64,000 nt of DNA from Anodontia alba. Lineage: Eukaryota > Mollusca > Bivalvia > Lucinida > Lucinidae. Below, piece after piece: positions 43,596-54,185 of the stretch. A model generated the notes under the pieces. It had not been told where the DNA came from. It saw nothing but the letters and a program-made list of their open reading frames with translations, and did not search any database. Each line of letters starts with the position of its first letter. Within the stretch, counting starts at the first letter, position 1. The position numbers and the translations under genes are program-made. The stretch is taken from assembly GCA_964016985.1 (NCBI GenBank), contig OZ024825.1, positions 43,043,668-43,107,667 on the forward strand, given 5' to 3'.

Positions 43596-43741
43596 CTCAG
43601 TTATGCAGCTGAGCCTATATTCTGTATGCAACACGTTTTGAGAAAAGGACCGTGCTTATTTATACAGTTAGGTTGCGCATTTGGATAGTCCAATCGGATA
43701 AATAAATCAACAGACAATGTAAAAATGCATCGAAGAATAGA

Positions 43742-43805
43742 TAAGATCCTAATCAGACTGCAGAAACATGCGTCTGGCCTGGGCCATCGCTGTCCGTACG
43801 CAGCA
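43742..43805 (+). repeat. PalI fragment
   Basis: GATCCTAATCAGACTGCAG and GCGTCTGGCCTGGGCCATCG then CTGTCCGTACGC. Hairpin arms only. Confidence 0.55.
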
Positions 43806-43879
43806 CGGATCCCTTTTACACACGTTTTCTTGTTATGCTAATACTTTTTGCCGCTGAGACAATTAGATCTGCAATACCT

Positions 43880-44062
43880 ACGCATTAACCTGCCACGCCC
43901 ACATATTCTCCACCTCAATTAGTTACTGCACACGGACCTTAGATTCTCTGGTTATGCCATTAACTTCTTCGCTTGCAACTATAGATTCTTTACCAAAACC
44001 CTATTAATATAATAGATTCTTTCGTTGTAACCATAGAATCTTCCTCTTTGCCTGTAGACACC
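43880..44062 (+). repeat. repeat paired with 55590-56010 (empty site for PalK)
   Basis: TAACCTGCCACG, CACCTCAATTAGTTA, AGATTCTCTGGTTATGCC, CTATAGATTCTTTACC and TAGAATCTTCCTCTTTGCC match the reverse of the two flanks of the PalK element at 55690-55944. Here the sequence is continuous, so it shows the pre-insertion state. Confidence 0.8.
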
Positions 44063-44190
44063 GAGGCTATCTTCTTAGTCCATTAAGCTATTAACTCTTC
44101 ATCTTAGCCAATAGGTTATCGTTCTGTACCTTATGATTCTCCTGAAAAACCTGACTTCTGTGCGCCTGAATTTCTCCCATTGATTCAGTG

Positions 44191-44541
44191 TACAGTCGAA
44201 CGTCAATGGCTCGGAGATCTTTTTGACCATGGAAATGTGTTCTAGACATGGCTAATTCGAGCCACTAAGAGTTAATCATAGCCCCAGGCAGATGGGGATA
44301 ATGCAGAGATGTCTTTTCGATCTGTAAAATAATGGTATGTTGAGTATATTCATTAGAATCGCCTCAATGAGGCGATTCTAATGAATACACACAACATACA
44401 TTTTCATGATAAAATAAAACAAAATGTCCCTATAATATCCTTAAATATTTGTTTTCGGCAGAATTTCCTGGGAACTGAGAAACAAGTTCGAACCAGTCAC
44501 GGACGAGCCATCGGTGTTCGAGTCATTTAAATTCTACTGTA
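44191..44541 (+). repeat. PalB MITE, complete
   Basis: TACAGTCGAACGTCAATGGC at the left and TTCTACTGTA at the right, with TA at both edges. Hairpin TATTCATTAGAATCGCCTC / GAGGCGATTCTAATGAATA at about 44341-44400, outer stem TATGTTGAG / CACAACATA. Confidence 0.93.
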
Positions 44542-44706
44542 TATTCCCGCTGTGTCCCTAGATTCTTTCGTTGTACCCCTTTCTTACCGAGACCTCCAAA
44601 AATAGAAAAAGATGAGAAATAAACAATGAAGAGACACACTGGCTAAGCTACAATACTCGCCATCTCCCTCCCATTAAAAGAACTCTACCGGTGACCAGTA
44701 TTGATG

Positions 44707-44742
44707 GAAGCTTCGCCTCCCCCCTCCCCATCCCCCTCCCCC
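44707..44742. repeat. C-rich tract
   Basis: CCTCCCCCCTCCCC-type sequence; simple repeat. Confidence 0.85.
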
Positions 44743-44796
44743 GATTCAGATATAGCTCAAAATTATAAAATTTAGCAAGCAATCGACAAATCCTAA

Positions 44797-45010
44797 AATA
44801 AGACCTGTGTGACCAGTGAAGATTCAGATCAGCCTTAACACACAGTTTGGCAAAGATTTTCTTTCTTCACTCTTTGGATAGCCTGGAGGCTGTGTCAGAC
44901 ACAAGCGATCAGCGAAGACTCTGGCCAGACTGTGCGGATGCGCAGGCTGATCTGCTTCTTCGCTGGTCGCACAAGCCTTGTTGTAAGTTTTGTCATGCGC
45001 TAGCTCAAAT
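44797..45010 (+). repeat. PalI MITE (subtype 3)
   Basis: AATAAGACCTGTGTGACCAG, GGATAGCCTGGAGGCTG, GCGATCAGCGAAGACTCTG, then the hairpin GGCCAGACTGTGCGGATGC / GCAGGCTGATCTGC and TTCGCTGGTCGCACAAG. Close match to 58940-59160. Confidence 0.8.
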
Positions 45011-45276
45011 ATGTGTTCAATCCGCATAGGGTCATCTGATCCATCATCGAAGCATCACAACAAAACACAAATAATCGCAAAGTGAATTGTTATAAAGTAG
45101 AAGGCTGAACTGCAATCTGAAGCCAGTGCAAAAGAAAACAACAAGTTGGACTATGGTGGTTCCGACCGGGCCACAGTTGGACTGACCAGAGAAAGCAATA
45201 GACAACAAATCTCATTAAGCCTAAGCCTTTTTGTTTTAATACTGTAAAAAAATCAGTTGAATTTAAGCCAGGCATA

Positions 45277-45482
45277 TTAACCATTTCACTCGGCAGATCA
45301 AAACAGATATACATGTGCAAACAGTGTAGATCCAGATGAGACGGCTCTCCACGAGCCGTCTCATCTGGATCTACACTGTTTGCCAATTTTGATCTTACAC
45401 TAAAATCCCTTAGAGTTAGTGGACGTATCCACATTCAAAGATGGAAGAGTCCAATTAAAAAATTCTGGAATGAAAGGGTTAA
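45277..45482 (-). repeat. PalF MITE, best copy
   Basis: TTAACCATTTCA at the left and TGAAAGGGTTAA at the right. Near-perfect hairpin at about 45318-45385: GCAAACAGTGTAGATCCAG, ATGAGACGGCTC / GAGCCGTCTCAT, CTGGATCTACACTGTTTGC. TTAA plus CCC is the piggyBac pattern. Confidence 0.9.
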
Positions 45483-45717
45483 GCAACTCCTCAACAGTAT
45501 ACCGGGTATATTCATGTTCTCGTACGTTTACTGCAGCAACATCTCTGCCTTTTCCGGCACAGATGTCGTCAGCCTCCCGAAGAAGAAATGGTTCATCTAG
45601 CTTCCCTCGGTTCATCAGTAAGTAATTGAAATCTAACGATTTTAAAACACTTTAATAATACAGAAACTTCCATTGATACTGACAGAGCTACAAAACTACG
45701 GGTATGCGTACTAACTA

Positions 45718-45953
45718 GGCAGCGCCAAGCAAAACAGTATCTTCAAACAAATGCAAAATGCACAGATTCAGATTTACTCCGCGCATGCGCAAAGTCTTAT
45801 CTTGGCTTTTGCGCTCCGTTCATACATCCTATAGTATCCAATGATTCTGTTAGCGATAGTGAGGTTCCTGATCATACTACGCGGATGTGCAGGATGATCT
45901 GGGCTTTTACTGTCTGCATATGCCCGAAGACACGTTTTTGTTTGGCGCTGCCC
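45718..45953 (+). repeat. PalI MITE (subtype 2)
   Basis: GGCAGCGCCAAGCAAAAC at the left against GTTTTTGTTTGGCGCTGCC at the right. Interior TATAGTATCCAATGATTCTG and the hairpin GATCATACTACGCGGATG / GCAGGATGATCTGGGC. Confidence 0.83.
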
Positions 45954-46494
45954 AATTAATATTCAAAAATATAAATTTTGCATATTTTTGGCTTTGGACG
46001 TCTATAATTGTCAGGTGGGTCCAAGCGTCAAGAACTTGTGTAATGGTTTAACAAAACTTTCCCGATGCATAATTAGTTAATTGAAAAATAGGTCTCTCAC
46101 ATTTTAATAATGCAGAAACTTCAGAGCTGAGAAAATATATATGTACTAATACTTTACGCTATTGCTAATCCTGGGTTTTAGGGCGTTTTGAATTGACTTG
46201 TAAGTGAAAAACGCTTGAAAACGCCTGTTTAATGATTTAGCTACCTTTCCTGGGTTCATAAGCAATTACTTAAAAACGAATAATTTCAAAATCTAATGTA
46301 TCTCTTACACCTCAACAAAGCTAACACAGACACTTCTATATACTGACTCTGACAACATTGATATATTGTAAACAAATAAAATGTCATGTAATGTTTTCCT
46401 GCAGTGTCAATTCAAACTGCATGGTCTATTTTGTCAGCTTGAAAATCTGCAAAGTTTACTTTTAATGCATCTTGACAGTTTCTGATTAGAATTC
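45954..46494. other. non-coding, nothing recognised
   Basis: TTTTAATAATGCAGAAACTTC near 46100 weakly repeats 45650. No gene. Confidence 0.4.
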
Positions 46495-46690
46495 TTAAGT
46501 TACCATACTGCAAGTCCGTGAGACGTAGAATTTAGAATCCCATTTAAGCCGAATGGCCTCTCTTACGACATGAAAACCGTAACAAAGGAATGAAGCATAG
46601 CTGAAAAGAATTCCCGCCGATCGTGGGAATCGAACCCGGTTCTCCCGGTTAAAAATCCAATACTCTAACCACTGAGCCAAAGAGTCGACT
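46495..46690 (-). mobile_element. possible tRNA-Lys-like SINE
   Basis: Minus strand (about 46610-46690): TTTGGCTCAGTGGTTAGAG as A box, GGATTTTTAACCGG as an anticodon-like loop (TTT) and GGGTTCGATTCCC as B box. The acceptor ends do not pair, so this is not a working tRNA. The body runs to about 46495. No target duplication recognised. Confidence 0.65.
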
Positions 46691-46781
46691 TCCTGACGAA
46701 GTTGTCAGAGATTGAGCTATGCGTAATCTGCCAAGGCAGATAATCGAAGGTAGGAGTGTTCGGTCGTAACAACTCTTTTAC

Positions 46782-46934
46782 TTTAACTCTTTGGACCGGT
46801 CCATTTACAGATTTTTTTGTACGTAATGCAAACAGTGTAGACCCTGATCAGACGCCGCGTTCTGCGGCGTCTGATCTAGGTCTACACTGTTTGCCAATGT
46901 CCCTTTTATGAGACGCTACGCATAAATGGGTTAA
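46782..46934 (+). repeat. PalE MITE, short form
   Basis: TTAACTCTTTGG at the left and CATAAATGGGTTAA at the right. Hairpin GCAAACAGTGTAGACCCTG, ATCAGACGCCGCG / TGCGGCGTCTGAT, AGGTCTACACTGTTTGCC. Confidence 0.9.
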
Positions 46935-46949
46935 TATAACTAAGGCATC

Positions 46950-47740
46950 ATATAAAATGTGTCTTAGGCTTAGACTTAGATTAGCTTACGCATCTGCGCG
47001 GTCAAATCTGGACCTTTGCTATCCGCGTACAGAATTATTGAATCCTACAGAACATATTGAAAAGGTCCAGATGAAATTATGCAAGCTTCGCAGACTGATC
47101 TTGATATTTCCTGTTCGCAATCGCCCCAAAGACACCTTTTCTCATGATCTGGTCCCGCCTTATCATCCTAATTTTGATCCTGCTGTCCACTTAAAGAATA
47201 CTTGAGTATTGTATTTTAGTGTATGCGGACAGAGAAGGCCAAGATCAGCCTGGGCATCCGCGCAGTCTGACCAGAACATTATTGTCCGCCAACTGCATCT
47301 TTGGATAATACAGAATGTATGAATGGAGAACAAAGGCCCGGATGATACTTTGCGCGTGCGCCGGATGATCCGAATCTGCGCATTTTGCGCGTGCTCGAAG
47401 ACATTTTTTTCGCTGGGCCCGGCCCAGTTTTTATGAGTCTCGATCCTCTTCTTATCTTGAGTGATGGCTCATGTGATATGTTCAAATAGCGCAGACCTTG
47501 GCTACCATGTATTTAGTATATAGAAAAAGTCATTATCTGACTGCGTGACTTTGCTGGCTGATCTAGATTTTCCCTGTTCGAATATGCCCCAAATACACAT
47601 TTTTCTAATGATGCGGCTCAATTTAAGTATACAGTTAGCATATACTTGACAGCGAAGGTCAAGATCAGACCTGCATATTCACCAGACTGATCAGGACCCT
47701 CGCTGTCCGCTTACAGAAGCACTGAAATTTGTAGCATACA
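46950..47740. repeat. cluster of degenerate PalI copies
   Basis: At least four PalI hairpin-arm blocks: CTTACGCATCTGCGCGGTC, CAGCCTGGGCATCCGCGCAG, CAGAGAAGGCCAAGAT and CAGCGAAGGTCAAGATCAG. Each has CCCCAAAGACAC- or CATATGCCCC-like outer sequence. Individual ends are not resolvable by eye. Confidence 0.65.
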
Positions 47741-47747
47741 TGGATAT

Positions 47748-47985
47748 GAACTGCAACGTGAAAAACGTACCTTCTGACATGTACGCCCAATAAAGACTCA
47801 AATCAGCCTGCACTTCCGCGCAGTCTGATTAGTCTTCATTGTCCCCATGAAGAAATCTTGCATCCTTTGCAATTCAAAAGACGCCCAGGGAAGAATCAGA
47901 TCAGACAACGTGCAAGTGCAAGCTGATCTGTATCTTCACTGGGCGCACATGTCCAAAGGTACAGTTTCTAAAGTTGCAGCTCATG
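47748..47985 (+). repeat. PalI MITE (subtype 1)
   Basis: GAACTGCAACGTGAAAAACG and TACCTTCTGACATG at the left against CATGTCCAAAGGTACAG and AAAGTTGCAGCTCA at the right; two internal hairpins as in 11188-11428. Confidence 0.82.
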
Positions 47986-47986
47986 T

Positions 47987-48267
47987 TATCACGAAAACAT
48001 ACCTATATAATTTTGACCCCCTTAAACCCCACTTTTATATAGTAAAACTGGGGTTTACAAGGGTATGCATTATTTTTCCTATTTCTGCTCAAAAACATAG
48101 ATTGTGGATACTCGTTAGAACCGCCTCGTCGAGGCGGTTCTAACGAGTACCCACAATCTATGTTTTGAGCAGAAATAGGAAAAAATATCAAATATCATTA
48201 TTTGAAAATTTTCATTTTTTGTAGGTAAAATTTTCAGTACGATTTGAATAGGCATGTTTTCGTAACG
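47987..48267 (-). repeat. PalA MITE copy 18
   Basis: A 281-bp copy in B-to-A orientation, immediately after a PalI end. The termini have decayed to TATCACG and CGTAACG. Confidence 0.9.
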
Positions 48268-48409
48268 AGAATTCCTTAATCGGATTGTGCGGCCTTGCTG
48301 GGGTGACCCGGATCGTTACAGTTCGCACATGCCCCAAAGAAACTTAAGTTTATTTAAGTCATCTTGGTTGTATTTTCTCACGCTATGGCTAAGAGGGTTC
48401 GTGTTAGTG

Positions 48410-48609
48410 TAGACTAGCTCCAGTTTCTAATGACTAAATACTTTTTTTCTTATAATCTGCTTAATAATCCACTAAGATAAAACCAAAGTAATGTCACTCT
48501 AGTGACCAGCCTTTATAGTCATGACATTATTTTTGATTTTATTTTAGTGGATTATCAAACAGGAAAATGAGAAAAAAATATTTAGTCACTGGAGACTGGA
48601 GGCAGTCTA
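48410..48609. repeat. PalK MITE with 9-bp target duplication
   Basis: A 200-bp element that folds over most of its length. TIRs TAGACTAGCTCCAG and CTGGAGGCAGTCTA; inner arms CCACTAAGATAAAACC / TTTTATTTTAGTGG. Flanked by GTGTTAGTG at 48401-48409 and 48610-48618. A 9-bp duplication is typical of Mutator-like elements. Confidence 0.93.
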
Positions 48610-48639
48610 GTGTTAGTGCAGTGTCTTCTGAGGAAATGT

Positions 48640-48780
48640 ACCTTAGACCACAAGCGGACGGCAAAAACACAGTTCAGCTTGCGCATCCGCTGTCTTGTCA
48701 AGGCTTTCGCTGTATACTTACAGAATCACGAATACTGTAGTTTATACCAACGGAAACAGGTCCTGATGAGTCTGCAATGA
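48640..48780. repeat. PalI fragment, degenerate
   Basis: CAAGCGGACGGCAAAAACAC, CAGCTTGCGCATCCGC and CGCTGTATACTTACAGAATC resemble one side of PalI subtype 2. Confidence 0.5.
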
Positions 48781-49059
48781 CATCACGAAAACACGCCTAT
48801 ATAATTTTGACCCCCTTAAATCCCACTTTTTTAATAGTAAAACTAGGGTTTATAAGGGTATACATTATTTTTCTTATTTTACTAAAAACATAGATTGTGG
48901 GTACTCATTAGAACCGCCTCATCGAGGCGGTTCTAACGAATACCCACAATCTATGTTTTGAGCAGAAATATGAAAAAATAATAGATTTTTTTATCTGAAA
49001 ATTTTCTTTTTTTGGTTGTAAAATTTTCAATATATTTGAATAGGCGTGTTTTCGTAATG
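48781..49059 (-). repeat. PalA MITE copy 19
   Basis: A 279-bp copy in B-to-A orientation, tip CCTCATCGAGG. Confidence 0.92.
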
Positions 49060-49439
49060 TATAGCACTGGTCTGGATCCTAGCTGTTTGCATACGATAGG
49101 AAGACTCGTTTTTGCATCGCCCAGCCCGTCTCTCTGTTCAGTGCTATTTTTCATCCTTGTCAATTACAGTTTCATTGGATTTTACACGATTACAGTAAGA
49201 CTTAAAATTCTATAAACTCTTTAAATGCAGCGTTGATAAATGTTGCGCCAATAAATTACTCCAAAATTAGACCTGTCAGTAAAGCCGTCTATGAGCACAC
49301 TTAAGAAGAAAATTCGTATTCTATGCATACGAGTATGGAATGACAAACGGAGCTTTAAACTCCCCTGGGCACTTCAGTCTGGATAAGTTTTCAAATTCAG
49401 GGTTGGCATACATGAAGTCTTGCAGCACGTATGTGAAAC

Positions 49440-49486
49440 CAAAAAAAAAAAAAACAAAAAAAAAAAAAAACAAAAAAAAAAAAAAC
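49440..49486. repeat. A-rich tract with C interruptions
   Basis: Three A runs separated by single C residues. Confidence 0.9.
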
Positions 49487-49496
49487 ACTAAAACTT

Positions 49497-49945
49497 CAAT
49501 TGCGCGAACACCAATGGCATGGCTCGTTTATTTTTTGTTGGGGTTTTACGGCCCCAGTCAACCCAAATGGGTCATGTCGAGCGCGTCAGTTTACCTAACC
49601 ACACGTTTACTGGGTAGGCTTAGTCCTCTAAGCGGTTAACCGGTATTGTGCACATTCTTTCGCCAGAAACTGACAACTGCCCTTCTTGAATCAGCGGAAG
49701 GGAGAGAATAACCGTAGAAAATATTTCTTGATCAATCTCCACGAAAGAATGTTTTCGACCTCGGCGGGGGTTGAACCCGCGACCTGCTGGTCTCCAGTCG
49801 GACGGCGCATCCAGTTGAGCCACCGAGGCTGATGGCTCGTTTACCATGGCTGATTCGAGTTCCTAGGAAATTATTCCGCCAGCTAACGAAAACAAATATT
49901 AAAGGATATTGTAGGGAAATTTAGCATGAAAATGTATATCGTATG
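49497..49945 (-). repeat. PalB half-element interrupted by SINEs
   Basis: GCGAACACCAATGGCATGGC then, after the SINE at 49531-49831, GTTTACCATGGCTGATTCG, CTAGGAAATTATTCCGCC, AAAACAAATATTAAAGG and TAGCATGAAAATGTATATCG. This is the right half of PalB in reverse; the next SINE sits where the hairpin should begin. Confidence 0.78.
49531..49831 (-). mobile_element. tRNA-derived SINE with 12-bp target duplication
   Basis: About 300 bp, nearly identical to 4257-4559. Minus-strand head with TGGCTCAACTGG A box and GGTTCAACCCC B box; 3' end CCGTAAAACCCCAACAAAAA. Flanked by ATGGCTCGTTTA at 49519-49530 and 49832-49843, lying within a PalB remnant. Confidence 0.93.
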
Positions 49946-50245
49946 CTTTTTTATTGTGTTGGGGTTTAACGACACGTCATCCCTTGTGGGTCATTTTGTG
50001 TCGTCTCCAGCAGAGAAGGGAGGAAAGAGATAAAAGAGATAGCAGAAGAGATGAAAGAGAAGAACTGGGAAGAAAGAGGAACAGGAATGAAAGTGAAAAA
50101 ATAGAAGAAATAAAAACATCCCCCCCCCCCCCTCTACCCTTACCTGCTACAAAGATAGCAGGCCTTGCCCAAATGTAAGCCAATATCAGTTGGACGCCCA
50201 GGTGGCGTAAGATACAAGACACCTTCGCACCACCCGATCACCTCC
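49946..50245 (-). mobile_element. second-type SINE with 12-bp target duplication
   Basis: A 300-bp insertion flanked by GTATATCGTATG at 49934-49945 and 50246-50257. Its minus-strand 3' end GTCGTTAAACCCCAACACAA resembles the tail of the SINEs at 4257 and 49531, but the rest (GA-rich middle, C run at 50120-50131, 5' part TCTTACGCCACCTGGGCGTC) is unrelated. No clear tRNA head seen. Confidence 0.85.
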
Positions 50246-50267
50246 GTATATCGTATGTACTATAAGT

Positions 50268-50515
50268 GATGATACCCAGGAAATGGCACAGTAAAGAAGC
50301 ACGGCCCTCCCGAGGCAGCAAAGGAAGGAGAGATGAGGAACAAATAAGGACACAAATGCCACATATGAAGTAACAGACGCACAAAGAAGAACTGCTACAG
50401 AGGATCCGCCTTGGAACAGTCAGTGGGAAAACTACTAGGGGCTTAAACTAGTTTTACTCTTGCGAGACCTCGCCCTTTATTCTGATACAGTTCTTAATTA
50501 CAAATATATGTTCGG
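50268..50515 (-). repeat. R1 interspersed repeat, uninterrupted copy
   Basis: ATACCCAGGAAATGGCACAG, GGCCCTCCCGAGGCAGC, GAGATGAGGAACAAATAAGG, CACAAATGCCACATATG, GACGCACAAAGAAGAACTGC, CCGCCTTGGAACAGTCAG, GGGGCTTAAACTAG and TATTCTGATACAG. The reference copy for the interrupted ones at 22740-23180 and 33925-34378. Confidence 0.78.
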
Positions 50516-50589
50516 TACGCAAAGGCGTCCTCAACCTCATCTGTGAAACATCACAGTGAAATATAAAATAAAAAACACTGCAATGAAAC

Positions 50590-50873
50590 CATCACAAAAA
50601 CATGCCTATATAATGTTGACCCCGCTTTAACCCCACTTCTATATAGTAAAACTTGGGTTTACAGGGGTATACATTATTATTCTTATTTCTGCTCAAAAAC
50701 ATAAATTGTGGGTACTCGTTAGAACCGCCTCGTCGAGGTGGTTCTAACGAGTACCCACAATCTATGTTTTGAGCAGAAATATGGAAAATATCAGAATTTT
50801 TATCTGATTTTTTTCTTTTTATTTTTTGGCGGTAAAATTTTTAGTATATTTGAATAGGCTTGTTTTCGTAATG
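50590..50873 (-). repeat. PalA MITE copy 20
   Basis: A 284-bp copy in B-to-A orientation. Start CATCACAAAAAC, tip CCTCGTCGAGG. Confidence 0.9.
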
Positions 50874-51629
50874 CAAACAAAAGGGTTCAATGCCGATCTG
50901 AAACTAGAACACAAGAAACCACAAACAGGATCACGTTGAGCCCGACCACAGATGTTGATAGTCAGGCATCGCCCATCTGAAGTAGATTGAGGAAGGCGTC
51001 ACCCTTTAGTCTGAGGACCGACCCACCGTCATGTTATTAATGAGGGAAGCGAAGCTATCAACCATAATTGATTTACAACCATGCATGCATGTCAAGTGCG
51101 GGTCAAGTATAAATCCAGTTTTCCTTGTTCAATAGTTTAGCTTAGCCTTTGTCAAAGAAAATTTACATTTTGCAAGATGACTGGCTAAACCCAAAACTCA
51201 AAAGAATCAAAGTGTTCTTTGAGGTTCAAGTTATATAGCCAGTTTCTGTGTTTTACAATTTTGTAAGCCTCCGTCAATGAAAAAAAAAAAGGCCACTTAG
51301 CATGCCCATTGGCGAGATCATGTTGGTATCTCTCTGTACGCCAAAAATGTCAAAATATTCCACGTTATCACTTTCTCTAACTGATAAAAGACGGAAAGAC
51401 GGACGGACGGACAGTGCGATTTTAGGAGATACTGCGAAAATCGACCTATCGGCATGTATTGGCCGACTTATTGCGGGTCGTGCAATTAAATGAGATTGCT
51501 TGGCTAATATAAAAGACTGGGAGCACATTTTATTTCGCAGTGATGGTTCTTCGACTGAAACTTAACAATAAAAACGTCCGAACACAAGAAATCATGACGT
51601 GTAGGAATCTCAGAGGGGAATAAACTTTA
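50874..51629. other. non-coding, nothing recognised
   Basis: The opposed frames at 51274-51528 and 51302-51493 have no recognisable domain; part may be a worn repeat (GACGGACGGACAGTGCGA). Confidence 0.4.
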
Positions 51630-51832
51630 AGCTGCAACGTAGACAACATCCCATCGGATGCCTATGCACAGTTTGATCAGAATCTTCACTGGGCACATTT
51701 AGATAGCCAAGGATGTCATGTTTCTTCTTGCAGACAACGGAGACTCTGATCAGACTGCGTGGATGCGCAGGCTGATGTAAGTCTTTGTTGTGCGCGCATG
51801 TCAGGAGGTATGTTTTCTCATGTTGTGACTCC
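51630..51832 (+). repeat. PalI MITE (subtype 1)
   Basis: AAGCTGCAACGTAGACAAC at the left and TCAGGAGGTATGTTTTCTC, TGTTGTGACTC at the right; interior GTTTGATCAGAATCTTCAC, GACTCTGATCAGACTGCGTG. Confidence 0.75.
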
Positions 51833-51854
51833 TGTCATTTATTGCAAGCGCCTA

Positions 51855-52046
51855 TTAACACTTACTATGCTATGGGCAGATTCAGCAGACGACAAACTGA
51901 TGATGTTTTCTTATTTTTCCTAGAAAATAGGATCTGACACTTGGAGACAATTTGCATGAAGTTTCAAATCCTATTTTCTAGGAAAAATAAGAAAAAAAAT
52001 CATAATGTCGTCTGCCGAATATTTTACCCAGAATGTTACGCGTTAA
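51855..52046 (+). repeat. PalH MITE
   Basis: TTAACACTTACTATGC at the left and AATGTTACGCGTTAA at the right. CAGCAGACGACAAACTGATG, palindrome TTATTTTTCCTAGAAAATAGG / CCTATTTTCTAGGAAAAATAA, then GTCGTCTGCCGAA. Confidence 0.82.
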
Positions 52047-52060
52047 TATTTTTACCTATA

Positions 52061-52295
52061 GGCCGTGCCGAGCGAAAAGGTATCTTTCAGCAGGCGCAAA
52101 ATAAACATATTCAGATTCCACCCGCGCATGCGCAAAGTCTCATCCGGGCATTTTCTCTCCAATGATAATTCTATAGTGTGCAATGATTCTGTTAGCGGAC
52201 AGCGAAGACCCTGATCAGACTGCACGTATGTGTAGGCTGATTAGGGCCTTCACTGTCCGCATACGCTCGAAGACACGTTTTCTTATGGCGCGGCC
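52061..52295 (+). repeat. PalI MITE (subtype 2)
   Basis: GGCCGTGCCGAGCG at the left and TTATGGCGCGGCC at the right. Interior CAATGATTCTGTTAGCGG, ACAGCGAAGACCCTGATCAG, AGGCTGATTAGGGCCTTCAC. Confidence 0.8.
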
Positions 52296-52673
52296 CATAT
52301 ATATCCATTAGTAAGCATCTGGGAAACACTGCTTCACACCAAATTTATCATAAATGTTCTACTGGTCACAAATAAAATAATAAATTTCTCCTAATTTCTC
52401 ATCCGTCTAGACTGGAGATCGTTTTAGGTGAAATCGGATTTACAGTTGGCATGCGGAAAGACAGGCCTGCGTCAATATCGAAGACGCAGAGAGAGCAGAT
52501 GCTTCGTTTGCGTTACCCGACCGGTTTCTACACTGTTTGCCACTCATCTACCAATTTGTAGACACAGAAACAGAAGACAATATGGACTTTTAGAATAATT
52601 ATTGTTAAACGTGTGCAAATACTTAGGAAATATACGGTAGCACAATTAGATGCCCGGGGTGTTCCGCATATTA
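52296..52673. other. non-coding, nothing recognised
   Basis: CTACACTGTTTGCC near 52530 recalls PalE-type ends, without a hairpin. Confidence 0.4.
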
Positions 52674-53010
52674 TACAGTGAACCCTCGTTACAACGACAG
52701 CATTTGTTCCCAAATTGTTGCCATTATAATGAATTTGCTGTTCTAAAGAATGGACAGAATGATATGTAAGAAAGGCCTTGTTTTATTCTTATTTCCTCAT
52801 AGAAGATATGTTTTGGATATTTGTTAGAATCGCCTCTCTGATGCGATTCTAACAAATATCCAAAACATATGCTGCTTGAAGATATTATGCAAAGTTTTTG
52901 CATAATTTCTCATTAACCGTCACCTCTTGAGCGAAGATTTCGTGATAGTCAAATTGTCATTATAACGAATTTCGTTGTATCGAGTATGGATATAAAGAGG
53001 GTTTACTGTA
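52674..53010 (+). repeat. PalD MITE
   Basis: TACAGTGAACCCTCGTTAC at the left and AAGAGGGTTTACTGTA at the right, with TA edges. Central hairpin at about 52808-52872: ATGTTTTGGATATTTGTTAG, AATCGCCTC, then the mirrored arm ending CCAAAACAT. The tip GTTAGAATCGCCTC is the PalB/PalA core. Only one copy in the window. Confidence 0.88.
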
Positions 53011-53851
53011 CTAGTCAAAAGTTCTAACCGACCACCATTTGGCTTAAATCTCCATAAGCGATATTTGACGTTTTCCATTAAAAAAGTAGCTGATAAACTT
53101 TTAAGATTTTTCACAGAATAAATCATCAAGATAGCAATACATGTCCTCAAAAGAGCAGACCGGAAATGGAATGGTCGAATTGTTCTTGCGTTACGGACTG
53201 TTTCATGGACTGACAAAGTTTCCATTGAGGTGAATGGAAAATTCAAAATTCAAAATTTGAGTCTATATTGTCATTTTCTTGCTTTGCACTTCGACAGAAC
53301 TACGGTTTTTAATGTTTTTATTGTTAGTGATGAAGTTTCAACTGTGGCTGTTTATGCTTTGGAAATGAAATTCACAAAATCAGGATCGCGCATGCTCATT
53401 TAATGCTTTTTAAAATTTTGCTAGAAAAACTGCGTTTTAAAATTTCAAAAATGCCAATCTTTGCCAGCTTATCATATTAAAAATCTAGAAAATCATTTAG
53501 ATCAAGTTAGTTTTAACTTTTTCACATTTAATAGGATTTACAGAGAACGATTAGATGATTTGCCTAGTATACAATGCCATCTTAGAAATGCGACACTGTG
53601 CAGTCCATCTCGTACAAATGTAACAGCTGGGCTATGGAAATCAACTATATATGAAGGAGATCTACAAGTAGTGTGCAAACTTTTGTTGTTCCACTGAATG
53701 TTGGTGATGGAAAACGGAGTAATAATATAAAAAATGCATTTCACTTTCCATTGGGAACACCATTTTTGCCCCTAAGGCCTGCGCAAACATTGTAGACCCA
53801 GACTGGGTATATACTGTTTGTCACTCATAAAGTAGTATTTTGGACTCATAA
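53011..53851. other. non-coding; small PalE remnant near 53780
   Basis: GCGCAAACATTGTAGACCC and TACTGTTTGTCACTC (53778-53827) are the outer stem of a PalE/F hairpin. The frames at 52920-53246 and 53461-53697 have no recognisable domain. Confidence 0.4.
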
Positions 53852-54091
53852 CATCACGAAAACATGCCTATATAATTTTGACCCCCTTCAACCCCACTTT
53901 TACAAAGTAAAACTGGGGTTTACAAGGGTATACATTATTTTTCTTATTTCTGCTCAAAAACATAGATTGTGAGTACCCACAATTTATGTTTTAAGCAGAA
54001 TTATGAAATATATCAGAACTTTTTATCTGAACACTTTCAGTTTTTGGTGGTGAAATTTTCAATATATTTGAATAGGTTTGTTTTCGTAATG
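53852..54091 (-). repeat. PalA MITE copy 21, hairpin tip deleted
   Basis: A 240-bp copy in B-to-A orientation. The hairpin reads ATAGATTGTGAGTACCC then directly ACAATTTATG: the inner arms and tip (about 40 bp) are missing. Confidence 0.92.
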
Positions 54092-54185
54092 AATAGATAG
54101 TCAGATGGGTTTGTGCAATCATTAAGACATGTATGCATAATATGTCAGAACACTAAGGGTATATACGGCGTATGAAGTGGATATT

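Noticed and set aside
46610..46690. A genuine tRNA-Lys gene
   Set aside because: TTT anticodon-like loop and pol III boxes are present, but the acceptor strands do not pair and the anticodon stem is poor; treated as a possible SINE.
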